DNA from: Porticoccaceae bacterium
Lineage (GTDB): Bacteria > Pseudomonadota > Gammaproteobacteria > Pseudomonadales > Porticoccaceae
Length of the DNA: 64,000 nucleotides
Direction of reading: 5' to 3'
NCBI GenBank assembly: GCA_024644585.1
Contig: JAHEHM010000008.1
Span: 1-64,000 of the forward strand
The notes under the pieces were generated by a model that saw nothing but the letters and a program-made list of their open reading frames with translations, did not search any database and was not told where the DNA came from. Below, piece after piece: positions 52,735 through 63,069 of the stretch (its first letter is position 1; the number at the start of each line of letters is the position of its first letter). Both the position numbers and the translations under genes were made by a program.

Positions 52735-53844
52735 ATGACGAAAATACTATTTGTTATTGTTTTTTTGGTAATGGTTGTCGGAGCCCTGTTTTCATGGTTT
52801 TACCAACCCCTGATGGGTGTTGTATCAGTCTCTGATTTAGACGAAAAACTTAAGGTAGGTTTTATTTATCTGGGTCCCCCTGGTGACCACGGTTGGACCT
52901 ATCAGCATGATCAAGGGCGATTAGCACTAGAGCGCGACCTAGGTGATCAAGTAGAAACTGTTTATGTCGAAGGTGTCCCAGAAGAGGGTCCTGCCGCTGA
53001 GGAAGCCCTAGAGCGACTCGTGAATGACGGCGCAAAGCTTATTTTCACAACATCATTTGGCTATATGGAATCCACCTTAAAAGTTGCCAAGCGATACCCC
53101 CATGTAAAATTCGAGCATGCCACCGGTTATAAAAGAAGTGAAAATGTTGCCACCTATTCATCGCGCTTTTATGAAGGTCGTTATGTCAGTGGGCAAATTG
53201 CAGGGCACCTATCCAAGACAGGCAAAGCTGGCTATGTTGCCTCTTTCCCCATCCCCGAAGTCATGCGCGGAATCAATGCATTTTTACTAGGCGCCCAGTC
53301 GGTTAATCCAGAATTTAGAATGAAAGTTATTTGGGTGAATTCTTGGTTTGACCCCGATAAAGAAGCGAATGCAGCCAAAAAATTAATAGATCAGGGCGCA
53401 GATATTTTGACCCAGCATACAGATTCCACAGCGGTGGTTCAGATTGCTGAAGAAAACAAAGTACTTGCCTTTGGTCAGGCCTCGGATATGACACCATTTG
53501 CACCGGACTACCTGCTGACCTCAATTATTAATAACTGGGGAGACTACTATACTGCAAGAACCAAGGCTGTACTTGATGGCAGCTGGTTTAGCACGGATAC
53601 CTTTGGCGGTATGGATGTGAATATGGTGGTAATGGGAGCTTTTAAAAATATGCCCGAACAGGTAAAGCGCTCAGCAAAAGCAACGACAAAAGCCCTTGCT
53701 AGTGGGGGAGTGCATCCTTTTGTTGGACCCATTATTAAACAAGATGGCACTACGGTGGTTACTGAGGGTGAGAAATTATCTCTAAAGGCTCTGTTAGGTA
53801 TGGATTGGTATGTTCAGGGCGTTGATGTAGTGGGTCTGAAATAG
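52735..53844 (+). CDS. BMP/Med family substrate-binding protein
   Basis: KVGFIYLGPPGDHGWTYQHDQGRLALE; GAKLIFTTSFGYM; GYVASFPIPEVMRGINAFLLGAQSVNP; SD GGGAGGAG. Confidence 0.88.
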   Translation: MTKILFVIVFLVMVVGALFSWFYQPLMGVVSVSDLDEKLKVGFIYLGPPGDHGWTYQHDQGRLALERDLGDQVETVYVEGVPEEGPAAEEALERLVNDGAKLIFTTSFGYMESTLKVAKRYPHVKFEHATGYKRSENVATYSSRFYEGRYVSGQIAGHLSKTGKAGYVASFPIPEVMRGINAFLLGAQSVNPEFRMKVIWVNSWFDPDKEANAAKKLIDQGADILTQHTDSTAVVQIAEENKVLAFGQASDMTPFAPDYLLTSIINNWGDYYTARTKAVLDGSWFSTDTFGGMDVNMVVMGAFKNMPEQVKRSAKATTKALASGGVHPFVGPIIKQDGTTVVTEGEKLSLKALLGMDWYVQGVDVVGLK

Positions 53845-53867
53845 GAAGAGTGTTTTTAGCCCAGAAT

Positions 53868-54770
53868 TTATGGTAGTTTATTAGCTGATAGCTGCACCCA
53901 GTCATCCTCAAGCGACGCCGGAGCAAACTTGAATTGTTGCGAATAGGCGGCTGAAACCTGATCAATTTGATGGCTGAGTATGCCGGATAGGCAAAGCTGA
54001 CCCTTAGGAAGGGTAAGCGCGCTAATTTGTTGCGCTAAATCAATTAACGGCTTGGCTAAGATGTTGGCTACCATAATATCCGCTTTGGCCTCGGCCGGTA
54101 TTTGCTCTGGCAGCAGGGTTATAAGGCGTTCATCGGGTATTCCATTGCGTTGAGCATTGTCACGGCTGGCTAATAAGGCTTGGGGATCATTGTCTATTGC
54201 CCAGACTTTTTCAGCGCCTAGTAATAGGGCGGCTATACCCAAAATACCTGAGCCACAACCAAAGTCGATAACCGTTTTGCCCTCGAGAGATTGTTTTTCT
54301 AGCCAGTTGAGGCAAAGCATGGTGGTAGGATGGCTACCGGTGCCAAAAGCCAGTCCAGGGTCAAGGCGCAAGTTAACCGCATTAGGTTCAGGTGCTTCTA
54401 GCCAGCTAGGGCATATCCAGAGTCGGCCTTCAGAGCAGGGTATAGGTTTAAAGTGCTTTTTCCATTCCTGCGACCAATCCTTATCTTCCACCAACTGCCA
54501 TTCGGCTTTAATAGAAAAAGGTAATACAGCATTAATTTGTTCAATAATGGCGGCGGTATTGACTGAAGCGGAGAAAAGGGCTGTGAGTATACAGCTATCC
54601 CAGAGAGGGGTTTCCCCTACGCCGGGCTCTAAAATGGGCTGGTCTGCGGCATCTTGCAATGTCACAGAAACCGCCCCCGCATCCAAAACAGAATCTTCTA
54701 TCTGTTCCGTTTGCTGGGGCGTTGCCTCTATATTTAGTTGAATCCACTGGCTAGAATCCATAGTAAGCAC
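53868..54770 (-). CDS. prmA: Ribosomal protein L11 methyltransferase
   Basis: RLDPGLAFGTGSHPTTMLCLNWLE; VIDFGCGSGILGIAALLLGA. Confidence 0.96.
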   Translation of the reverse strand: MLTMDSSQWIQLNIEATPQQTEQIEDSVLDAGAVSVTLQDAADQPILEPGVGETPLWDSCILTALFSASVNTAAIIEQINAVLPFSIKAEWQLVEDKDWSQEWKKHFKPIPCSEGRLWICPSWLEAPEPNAVNLRLDPGLAFGTGSHPTTMLCLNWLEKQSLEGKTVIDFGCGSGILGIAALLLGAEKVWAIDNDPQALLASRDNAQRNGIPDERLITLLPEQIPAEAKADIMVANILAKPLIDLAQQISALTLPKGQLCLSGILSHQIDQVSAAYSQQFKFAPASLEDDWVQLSANKLP

Positions 54771-54804
54771 TCACTTTTTATTGTTGCTCTATGGAAAAGA
54801 TCGA

Positions 54805-56145
54805 TTAAAGCCCGAGCTTTTTCTCTAGATAATGGATATTCACGCCGCCTTTTTTGAATTCTTCATCGCGAACCAGGTCAGCATGAAGATCAATGTTGGT
54901 TTTAATGCCATCAATAACCATTTCATCCAGTGCATTACGCATGCGTGAAAGGGCGGAATTTCTATCGCGACCATAGGTAATAATTTTACCAATCATCGAA
55001 TCATAGTTAGGTGGTACGCTGTAGCCATTGTAAATATGGGAATCTACACGCACACCATTTCCGCCGGGGGCGTGATAGGTCTTGATCGTGCCTGGTTGCG
55101 GCAAGAAGGTTTTTGGATCTTCAGCATTAATACGGCATTCGAACGAGTGACCACGGAAAACGATATCTTCCTGTTTAGTGCTAAGCGGTTTGCCGCTAGC
55201 AATAGTTAACTGCTCTTTGATAATGTCGATACCCGTAATCATTTCAGATACGGGATGCTCTACCTGAACACGGGTGTTCATTTCAATAAAGTAATAATGT
55301 CCGTCTTCATATAGGAATTCAAAAGTACCCGCACCGCGATAGTTCATTTGAACACAGGCCTCGACACAGCTGGCAAATACTGCCTGCCTAGCATCTTCAG
55401 GGATGCCTGGTGCTGGCGCTTCTTCGATAACTTTTTGATGGCGACGTTGCAGTGAGCAGTCTCGATCACCGAGATGGATAGCATTACCTTGGCCGTCGGA
55501 AAGAACCTGAACCTCGACATGTCGTGGATTCTGCAGAAACTTTTCCATGTACACAGTACCATCACCAAAGGCTGCAGCAGCCTCGGTTTTAGTAATAGCA
55601 ACGGAGTTGACTAAGCTTTCTTCATTCTCAACTACACGCATACCACGACCGCCGCCGCCAGCTGCCGCTTTAACAATAACCGGATAGCCAATTCGCTGAG
55701 CGGTTGCGCGAAGTTCGTCAGGGTCTTCTGATAATGGGCCATCAGACCCAGGCACTGTTGGAACGCCCGCAACCTTCATAGCTTGAATAGCAGCAACCTT
55801 GTCACCCATGGTGCGAATAGTTTCCGCTTTAGGGCCAATAAAGGTGAAGCCACTGTTTTCGACCTGCTCTGCAAAATCTGCATTTTCAGCCAAAAAACCG
55901 TAACCTGGGTGAACAGCTTGCGCGCCAGTAACTTCCATAGCGCTAATAATAGCTGGAACATTGAGGTAGCTTTGCGGTGATGGGTTAGGTCCAATACAGA
56001 CAGCCTGATCAGCTAGCTTTACGTGTTTCAGGTCGGCATCGATTTTGGAGTGAACAGCCACAGTTTTAATACCAAGCTCTTTACAGGCGCGAAGTATTCT
56101 CAGGGCAATTTCGCCACGGTTGGCGATAAGCACTTTATCCAGCAT
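54805..56145 (-). CDS. accC: Acetyl-CoA carboxylase, biotin carboxylase subunit
   Basis: [53 protein letters not shown]. Confidence 0.97.
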   Translation of the reverse strand: MLDKVLIANRGEIALRILRACKELGIKTVAVHSKIDADLKHVKLADQAVCIGPNPSPQSYLNVPAIISAMEVTGAQAVHPGYGFLAENADFAEQVENSGFTFIGPKAETIRTMGDKVAAIQAMKVAGVPTVPGSDGPLSEDPDELRATAQRIGYPVIVKAAAGGGGRGMRVVENEESLVNSVAITKTEAAAAFGDGTVYMEKFLQNPRHVEVQVLSDGQGNAIHLGDRDCSLQRRHQKVIEEAPAPGIPEDARQAVFASCVEACVQMNYRGAGTFEFLYEDGHYYFIEMNTRVQVEHPVSEMITGIDIIKEQLTIASGKPLSTKQEDIVFRGHSFECRINAEDPKTFLPQPGTIKTYHAPGGNGVRVDSHIYNGYSVPPNYDSMIGKIITYGRDRNSALSRMRNALDEMVIDGIKTNIDLHADLVRDEEFKKGGVNIHYLEKKLGL

Positions 56146-56165
56146 ATTGCGTTTCCTAGCAGCGA

Positions 56166-56621
56166 TTAAACAATAGTAACAATAGGTTGATCGAACTCAA
56201 CGGCTTCACCGTCTTCGATCAAAATGGCACCGATGGTACCCGCTTTGTCAGCTTCAATTTGATTCATCATTTTCATAGCTTCAATAATGCAAATTACATC
56301 GCCAGCGGCAACAGTTTGGCCAACGGTAACAAACGGCGGTGCATCAGGAGCGGGGGAGGCATAAAAAGTCCCCACCATAGGTGATTTAACCGCATGACCG
56401 GCAAGCTCTTCACTTGCTGGCGCAGCTGCTTCAGCAGGTGCTGGCGCTGCTACTGGTGCAGGAGCCGCAGCCACGGGTGCCGGAGCTGGAGCGGCGGCAT
56501 AGGTTACCGCAGTTCCGCCGCGACTAATTCGCACAGACTCGTCACCCTCATTAATTTCAAGTTCATTAATGTTTGATTGTTCTAGCAATTCGATTAATTT
56601 TTTTACTTTACGAATATCCAT
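56166..56621 (-). CDS. accB: Biotin carboxyl carrier protein of acetyl-CoA carboxylase
   Basis: [23 protein letters not shown]; Ala/Pro linker; [15 protein letters not shown] biotinylation motif. Confidence 0.97.
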   Translation of the reverse strand: MDIRKVKKLIELLEQSNINELEINEGDESVRISRGGTAVTYAAAPAPAPVAAAPAPVAAPAPAEAAAPASEELAGHAVKSPMVGTFYASPAPDAPPFVTVGQTVAAGDVICIIEAMKMMNQIEADKAGTIGAILIEDGEAVEFDQPIVTIV

Positions 56622-56650
56622 CCTGCGCTCTCAATAGTTAGGAGTTAAAT

Positions 56651-57085
56651 TTAAGTTTTTGTAAGTACTGCCTGTAGGGCAAGTTGATAGCTGTTTGCAC
56701 CAAAGCCGCAGACAACACCATCAGCTATATCTGAAAAATAGGAGTGACGTCTAAATTCCTCTCTCGCATGTACATTAGAGAGGTGAACTTCTATAAAAGG
56801 AATAGCCACGCCTAATAGGGCATCACGGAGTGCAACACTGGTATGCGTGAAAGCCCCCGGATTGAAAATTATGAAGTCGACACCTTCTTGCTTTGCATCA
56901 TGTATGCGTTGAATAAGGTCGTGTTCAGCATTGCTCTGATAGCAAAGTAGGCTATGTCCTGCCTGTTCCGCTGTATGGGCAAGCTGTTGATTGATTTGCT
57001 CAAGGGTCTCTACGCCATACTTCTCTGGCTCGCGTGTACCCAGCAAGTTGAGATTAGGTCCGTTTAGAATAAGTAATTGTGACAT
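56651..57085 (-). CDS. aroQ: 3-dehydroquinate dehydratase type II
   Basis: [39 protein letters not shown]. Confidence 0.97.
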   Translation of the reverse strand: MSQLLILNGPNLNLLGTREPEKYGVETLEQINQQLAHTAEQAGHSLLCYQSNAEHDLIQRIHDAKQEGVDFIIFNPGAFTHTSVALRDALLGVAIPFIEVHLSNVHAREEFRRHSYFSDIADGVVCGFGANSYQLALQAVLTKT

Positions 57086-57557
57086 TTAGTCCCCAACCAA
57101 TGCGTTATTTGGCGCTAAGTCTGCACTAAAAACCATAGGCTGTCTATATTTTATAAGAATAATTAGAATTTAAGCGAAGATAGCAGAAATTTGCGGTATT
57201 TTCTCGTATTTTATAGGTACTTATAATTCATAGACGACCATGATAAGGCGTTTTTTGTGTATTTCAGTGCAAAAACCCACTTATTAGGCGCAAAATTGCG
57301 TAAAGTTAGCGAAAATCTTTAAAAATTAGTTAAATTGTCGCTAAAATGCATCTTTGTACTAGGTAGAGAAATAATAAACCATAACAAAATCAAACATTTT
57401 GAACCCATTTTTGAGCCTTTTAGGTGAATTTAACTGATTTTAGCGTTACTTTAAGCTTTTTTTAGAATAAAAATTAATGCTCTAGATATTAAGATGATAA
57501 AAAATAGCCCGAAGTTCTTATAAAATTCTCTATATTCGTCTAAATGGCAGAAAAATA

Positions 57558-59309
57558 CTAAAGCTGGTCGATTTTGTTCACCAGTAGGCTTTCGGTGAGT
57601 ATTTGCGGCAATACCTCGGCTTCCTTTGAGCCGCTTGAGAAAAGCAAATAAAGAGGCACACCATTACGATTGTATTGGTTAAGCAGTTGCGTGATCTGGG
57701 GATCTTTAAAGGTCCAGTCACCTTTTAAGTAAGTCACATCATTTGATTTCAGGCTGGCGTAAAATTTATCCCCCATGGCAACACGCTCATTAACTAGGCA
57801 GGTAATACACCAGTCAGCAGACATATTCACAAATACTGCAGCGCCCTGACTCCTTAATGCATCTAAACGCTGGGGTGAGTAATCTTGCCAGGGTTGAACC
57901 TGTTCGCGCTGATTAAGTTGTTTTTCAGTTACAGCCACTGCCGCGACCAGCGCTAGCACCGCTAGTAATTTACTAATAAAAATTGCACCTGATGAGTTCA
58001 CTTTAGTTGCCAGTTGCCACAGCCAAATTGCCAGTACCATGAGCACTAGGCCAGTGACTACTGCGATAACAACATCGACGCCAGTTTGTCTTCCTGCTAC
58101 CCATAATAACCAAAGGGCTGTTAGGTACATCGGGAACGCCAAAAATTGTTTTAGATTTTCCATCCATTGCCCAGGTTTAGGAAGTTTTGTTGCCAGTGAT
58201 GGGATCAATGTCAGCGCCACAAAAGGCAGTGCCATACCCAGTCCTAAAAATGCAAAAACCAACAGTGCGACACCACTGTTCTGAGAAATGGCAAAGCCCA
58301 GTGCCGGCCCCATAAAGGGGGCTGTGCAGGGGCTAGCTACTGTTGTTGCTAGTACGCCAGTCATAAACGACGAGGTGAGACCACTGCTAGTGTTTGTGCT
58401 TTGCCCCACAGACATAAGCCCAGTGAAAATTTGCATATAGCCCGACAGGCTGAGCCCTAAAAAGGTAAATAAATAAACCAAAAAGATGACAAATCCAGGC
58501 GACTGTAATTGAAACCCCCAACCAATGGCTTCACCGCCTGCGCGCAGTGAAAGCATGAGGCCAGCAATTGCAACAAAACTTAATACCACACCTAATGTAT
58601 AGGCGAGTCCATGCTGTTTTCTAGCCGAGGACGTTTGATGTTGCTGTGTAAAGCTAAGTACTTTGATTGAAAGAATGGGAAATACACAGGGCATCAAATT
58701 AAGAATTAATCCGCCGGCAAGAGCAAAGATTAAAATTAAGCCCAAAGAGAAACTGGATTGAGATGGTTGCGAAGTGGCTGGCGAAGTCTTGGCAGGCTCG
58801 CTCAGAGTTGTAATACCGGTACTGGTATCAACGGTTAATAATTCTTTGCGCGGCGGATAGCAGAGCCCAGCATCTGCACAGCCCTGTGATTCAATCTCAA
58901 CAGAAATGACAGGCAGCCTGCTAGTAAAAGGGACTTCCACCGTGGTTGTGCCGTAGTAAACAACAACGTCCGCTTCAAAATACTCGTCCCACTTTTGCAG
59001 GCCGTCAGCAAAAAGCGGGGTATCTAGGCTAAGCTCATCTGAAACAGCTTTAAACTTAAAGCTTTTTTGGTAAAGGTAGTAATTATCGGCAATATCCCAG
59101 TTGAGAATAAGACGATCATCACTTAATTCCGCCTGAAGCTGAAATGCCTGATGAACGGGTAAAAATGTCGGGCCACTGTTAGTAAAATCGTTACTTTTTG
59201 AGACCGCGCTGATACTTGTCGGCGCTATTGTCGTAGAAAAAGAATCTGCAAAGCTTGGCGCTCCAATAAGCGAAGAAGCTAAGATAAGCAGTTTAAGCAG
59301 TGATTTCAT
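57558..59309 (-). CDS. dsbD: Thiol:disulfide interchange protein DsbD
   Basis: LNLMPCVFPILSIKVL; TTVASPCTAPFMGPALG; C-terminal SADWCITCLVNE. Confidence 0.94.
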   Translation of the reverse strand: MKSLLKLLILASSLIGAPSFADSFSTTIAPTSISAVSKSNDFTNSGPTFLPVHQAFQLQAELSDDRLILNWDIADNYYLYQKSFKFKAVSDELSLDTPLFADGLQKWDEYFEADVVVYYGTTTVEVPFTSRLPVISVEIESQGCADAGLCYPPRKELLTVDTSTGITTLSEPAKTSPATSQPSQSSFSLGLILIFALAGGLILNLMPCVFPILSIKVLSFTQQHQTSSARKQHGLAYTLGVVLSFVAIAGLMLSLRAGGEAIGWGFQLQSPGFVIFLVYLFTFLGLSLSGYMQIFTGLMSVGQSTNTSSGLTSSFMTGVLATTVASPCTAPFMGPALGFAISQNSGVALLVFAFLGLGMALPFVALTLIPSLATKLPKPGQWMENLKQFLAFPMYLTALWLLWVAGRQTGVDVVIAVVTGLVLMVLAIWLWQLATKVNSSGAIFISKLLAVLALVAAVAVTEKQLNQREQVQPWQDYSPQRLDALRSQGAAVFVNMSADWCITCLVNERVAMGDKFYASLKSNDVTYLKGDWTFKDPQITQLLNQYNRNGVPLYLLFSSGSKEAEVLPQILTESLLVNKIDQL

Positions 59310-59422
59310 CAGCAGTGCCTTTGTTACAAGTTAAATACTGTTTACGTTACTTTAACATTTTTGCACCACATGCGTGATAAACTAAATAGAATTATGGCGA
59401 ATAAAACATCCAGAGGAATATC

Positions 59423-59890
59423 ATGAAAAAAATTGCCTTTATTATTGTTGCTACCTTTATAGGTGGGTTAATACAGCCGGCTATCGCAGGTCATCATAAG
59501 TTGCAAAAATTGACTGTGGACATGGCTACAATTCGAGCGCCCATTCCCGGACATTCCATGACAGCGGGCTTTCTAACGATAAGAAATGCGGGCAAAGATA
59601 GCTGTACACTTTCTAGTGCAGGCTCAGAATTTGCTGAAAAAATTGAATTTCATACTCATCAGCACGTCGACGGTATGATGAAAATGAGACCGGTAGAATC
59701 TGTGGAAGTCGCTGGGAATAGCACTCTGGAATTTAAGCCCGGCGGACTGCATTTAATGCTGTTTGGCGTAAAAGAGGGTCAAGCTGAATCGGCAGACATA
59801 ACCCTAGGGACCGATAACTGTGGCGAGATAACATTTAACGCGCCAATAAAATCCATTAAATCAGCGCCCGCTAAGGCAATGCATCATTAA
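59423..59890 (+). CDS. Copper chaperone PCu(A)C
   Basis: Signal peptide; FHTHQHVDGMMKMRPVESVEVAGNSTLEFKPGGLHLMLFG copper motif. Confidence 0.92.
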   Translation: MKKIAFIIVATFIGGLIQPAIAGHHKLQKLTVDMATIRAPIPGHSMTAGFLTIRNAGKDSCTLSSAGSEFAEKIEFHTHQHVDGMMKMRPVESVEVAGNSTLEFKPGGLHLMLFGVKEGQAESADITLGTDNCGEITFNAPIKSIKSAPAKAMHH

Positions 59891-59933
59891 TCAATAAGCT
59901 GGCTGGTATTATTGCCTCGCTTTTGTCGCGAGG

Positions 59934-60620
59934 CTAGGCGCGGTGACTAACAATACCCTGTTGAGTGGCCAAAAATAAAATATCAGCCGGTTTTAAAGCA
60001 AATAAGCCATTGGTGACTACGCCGGTAATATGATTGATCTTCTCTTCTATATTACAGGATGAAGCCATGGGATATAAATGATGAACATCAAGGATAATAT
60101 TGCCGTTGTCGGTAATTACACCTTCTCTCCATACTGGGTCGCCGCCTAATTTTACTAGTTCGCGTGCCACATGACTGCGCGCCATAGGAATCACTTCCAC
60201 AGGCAGCGGGAAAGTGCCCAGCGCATCGACCCATTTACTTTCATCCGCAATACAGACAAATTCTTTAGCAACCGCAGTGACAATTTTTTCTCGGGTGAGT
60301 GCCGCGCCGCCGCCTTTAATCAGCTCTAATTTTGGATTGGCTTCGTCGGCGCCATCAATATAAATGGTGACTTCATCGACCTGATTAAGGTCAAACACGT
60401 CAATGCCGTGCGAGCGCAGGCGTTCTGCCGAGCCTTCAGAGCTAGCGACCGTACCTGCAAAAAGATGTTTATGCTCGGCAATTTGATCGATAAAGCAGTT
60501 GGCAGTTGAGCCAGTGCCAATACCGACAATGCTATCCGCTTGTATTTTTGTTAGGCAGTATTCCACTGCAGCCTGTGCAACGGCTTGCTTAAGTTGATTT
60601 TGATCCACGGATAACCTCAA
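59934..60620 (-). CDS. rpiA: Ribose-5-phosphate isomerase A
   Basis: [46 protein letters not shown]. Confidence 0.97.
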   Translation of the reverse strand: MRLSVDQNQLKQAVAQAAVEYCLTKIQADSIVGIGTGSTANCFIDQIAEHKHLFAGTVASSEGSAERLRSHGIDVFDLNQVDEVTIYIDGADEANPKLELIKGGGAALTREKIVTAVAKEFVCIADESKWVDALGTFPLPVEVIPMARSHVARELVKLGGDPVWREGVITDNGNIILDVHHLYPMASSCNIEEKINHITGVVTNGLFALKPADILFLATQQGIVSHRA

Positions 60621-60685
60621 TAAGCTGATATTTTTATTGTTTTTATATTAACATGACGTCTTGGCTAAATCATTACGGAAAAAGC

Positions 60686-62197
60686 ATGTCGCAAAATTAT
60701 GTACAAAAAATTCAAGATGCCGATATTTATGATCTGGCAATTGAAACGCCGATTGATAATGCGCCTCTTTTGTCTCAGCGCTTGAACAATCGGGTTTTGT
60801 TAAAAAGAGAAGACTTACAGCCAGTTTTTTCTTTTAAATTGCGCGGCGCCTATAACAAATTACTGAATCTTTCAGAGAAGCAACTAGCCACGGGTGTTGT
60901 GGCGGCTTCCGCTGGTAACCATGCTCAGGGTCTTGCTTTAGCGGCAAAGAAAATGGGTATAGCGGCAACCATTGTTATGCCTCGAACCACACCCAGAATT
61001 AAAGTTGATGCAGTTCGCTCACGTGGCGCTGAGGTAGTGTTGGTTGGCGATAGTTATGATGAAGCAGCCGCACATGCTACCGAATTAGTTAAACAGCAGG
61101 GCCTAACCTATATCCATCCTTTTGATGATCCAGATGTGATTGCAGGTCAGGGTACCATTGGTAAAGAAATTCTCAATCAACACCCCGAGCACTTAGACGC
61201 AATTTTTATTGCTGTGGGTGGGGGTGGACTCTGTGCCGGTGTGGCTGCCTATATTAAGCAATTGCGACCAGAGATAAAAATCATTGCTGTTGAATCGGAT
61301 GACGCTGCCTGCTTGGATGCCGCCTTAAAGGCGGGTGAGCGAGTAATTCTAGATCAGGTGGGTATTTTTGCAGACGGTACAGCGGTTGCACAGATTGGTG
61401 AAGAGACATTTCGGCTATTAAAAGATTTAGTCGATGAAGTCATTACTGTTAGCACAGATGAAATTTGTGCGGCAATTAAAGATGTTTATAACGATACCCG
61501 TGCTATCTGTGAGCCCTCGGGTGCCTTGGGTACTGCGGGTTTAAAAAAATATGTAGAAAAGCATGGTGTTAAGGATCAGACCCTTCTGTCTGTTCAATGT
61601 GGCGCCAATATTGACTTTGATCGCCTGCGATATATTTCTGAGCGCACGCAAATTGGTGAGAAGCGTGAAGCCGTTCTCGCTGTAACCATTGACGAAAAGC
61701 CCGGCAGCTTCCAAACCTTTTGCGGGGTTTTGGGTCGACATGGTATCTCCGAATTTAATTACAGATACAGCGATGAAACACAGGCGCATATTTTTGTGGG
61801 TGTTCAGGTGGCAGGGGACGAAGACCGCTACGCGCTGGTGGCCGATTTGCAGAAAAAAGGCTATGAGCTATCAGATTTAACTGATAATGAAATGGCAAAG
61901 TTGCATATTCGCCACATGGTCGGTGGTCGTGCCGCGAAGATTAAGGAAGAACAGGTATTCCGTTTTGAATTTCCTGAGCGTCCGGGCGCATTACTCAACT
62001 TTTTAGCCCAGTTGGGGGGTCGCTTTAATATCTCAATGTTTCATTACCGCAATCATGGGTCTGCGTTTGGCAGGGTGCTAGTGGGCCTTCAGGTCGCTGT
62101 GCAAGATCGCGAAGAACTTAAGGCGTTTTTAGACGATTTAGGTTACCGCTATGCCGATGAAACCGATAATCCAGCCTATCAGTTTTTCTTGAGCTAG
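60686..62197 (+). CDS. ilvA: Threonine ammonia-lyase, biosynthetic
   Basis: KREDLQPVFSFKLRGAYNK; ASAGNHAQG; two C-terminal ACT-like regions; start MSQNYVQK. Confidence 0.96.
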   Translation: MSQNYVQKIQDADIYDLAIETPIDNAPLLSQRLNNRVLLKREDLQPVFSFKLRGAYNKLLNLSEKQLATGVVAASAGNHAQGLALAAKKMGIAATIVMPRTTPRIKVDAVRSRGAEVVLVGDSYDEAAAHATELVKQQGLTYIHPFDDPDVIAGQGTIGKEILNQHPEHLDAIFIAVGGGGLCAGVAAYIKQLRPEIKIIAVESDDAACLDAALKAGERVILDQVGIFADGTAVAQIGEETFRLLKDLVDEVITVSTDEICAAIKDVYNDTRAICEPSGALGTAGLKKYVEKHGVKDQTLLSVQCGANIDFDRLRYISERTQIGEKREAVLAVTIDEKPGSFQTFCGVLGRHGISEFNYRYSDETQAHIFVGVQVAGDEDRYALVADLQKKGYELSDLTDNEMAKLHIRHMVGGRAAKIKEEQVFRFEFPERPGALLNFLAQLGGRFNISMFHYRNHGSAFGRVLVGLQVAVQDREELKAFLDDLGYRYADETDNPAYQFFLS

Positions 62198-62219
62198 TTC
62201 TTTGGGCTAGCCTCGCGGC

Positions 62220-62801
62220 TTAGATAGACAGATATTCTTTTTCTGTAACTATGCCTGAAACAGGGATATCCCAAGGCTGAGGTTTGATCCCTTTAAGCTC
62301 CTGAAAGCTATAGGCAAGCCCAATTAGTTTTGGCGAGGGGCTTGGCTTTTTAGCCGTAAATGCGAAGGTACGATCATAGAACCCACCCCCCATACCTAGC
62401 CGACTGCCCCGTGAATCAAAGCCAACCAATGGCATCAAAATAAGGTCTAGGCTCCACGGCGGTGATAGCGTAGCACTTTTAATGCAGGGTTCCAGAATAC
62501 CAAATCGATTACTGACCAATGCGCTATTGGGTTTGACCTGCGCGAAGTGAAGCCGGTTTTGTTTAAAGGGATGGATAGCGGGTAAAAAAAGCTGTTTGCC
62601 AGATTTTTGGCAAATATCATAAATAATTGAAGGATTAACTTCGCCTTCATTGGCTAAATAAATACCCAGGCGTTTGGCGCGAAGAAAAAATGACTGCGAG
62701 CAAAGATTGGCCGCGATTTGATCGGCCATAACCGCTTGCTGTTTTGGCGATAGTTCGCGTCGTTGGCTGCGTAATAGTTTTCGCGTTTTAGCCGTATCCA
62801 T
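62220..62801 (-). CDS. fau: 5-formyltetrahydrofolate cyclo-ligase
   Basis: LIMPLVGFDSRGSRLGMGGGFYDRTF; start moved to MDTAKTRKLLRSQRRE. Confidence 0.92.
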   Translation of the reverse strand: MDTAKTRKLLRSQRRELSPKQQAVMADQIAANLCSQSFFLRAKRLGIYLANEGEVNPSIIYDICQKSGKQLFLPAIHPFKQNRLHFAQVKPNSALVSNRFGILEPCIKSATLSPPWSLDLILMPLVGFDSRGSRLGMGGGFYDRTFAFTAKKPSPSPKLIGLAYSFQELKGIKPQPWDIPVSGIVTEKEYLSI

Positions 62802-62825
62802 AGCATTTATTCTTATAAGAAAAGT

Positions 62826-62995
62826 AGCCCAGAGTGCCGCTGTCAACGTGGCCTTGAACCGAAAAGTTCAAGGGGGCGACTCCCGCAACAAATCAGGCGG
62901 TCCGACAAGCGGCATAGCACAACATCGCTGACTAAGAGTTACCAAAAGGATAGTATCGGCTCAGGGACTTCTTGACTGGCAAACACTCCAGGATT
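62826..62995 (-). ncRNA. ssrS: 6S RNA
   Basis: Minus strand has AAGTCCCTGAGCCGATA and CCTTGAAC...GTTCAAGG as in E. coli 6S; wobble-containing closing stem CCTGGAGTG/CACTCTGGG; TATAAT at 63007-63002; zapA-ssrS-fau synteny. Confidence 0.88.
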
Positions 62996-63069
62996 GGATG
63001 CATTATACCAAAGCTTGGGCCTCAAGCATTATTTTTTGCTTACAATTTAGGACTTACTGGTCAGTGATT

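Noticed and set aside
54157-54741. 194-aa plus-strand ORF
   Set aside because: Lies entirely antisense to prmA, whose translation is unambiguous; composition typical of a shadow ORF
56430-56520. Low-complexity repeat
   Set aside because: Encodes the normal Ala/Pro-rich hinge of the biotin carboxyl carrier protein
56394-56576. Cys/Arg/Ser-rich plus-strand ORF ([21 protein letters not shown])
   Set aside because: Antisense readout of the Ala/Pro repeat linker of accB
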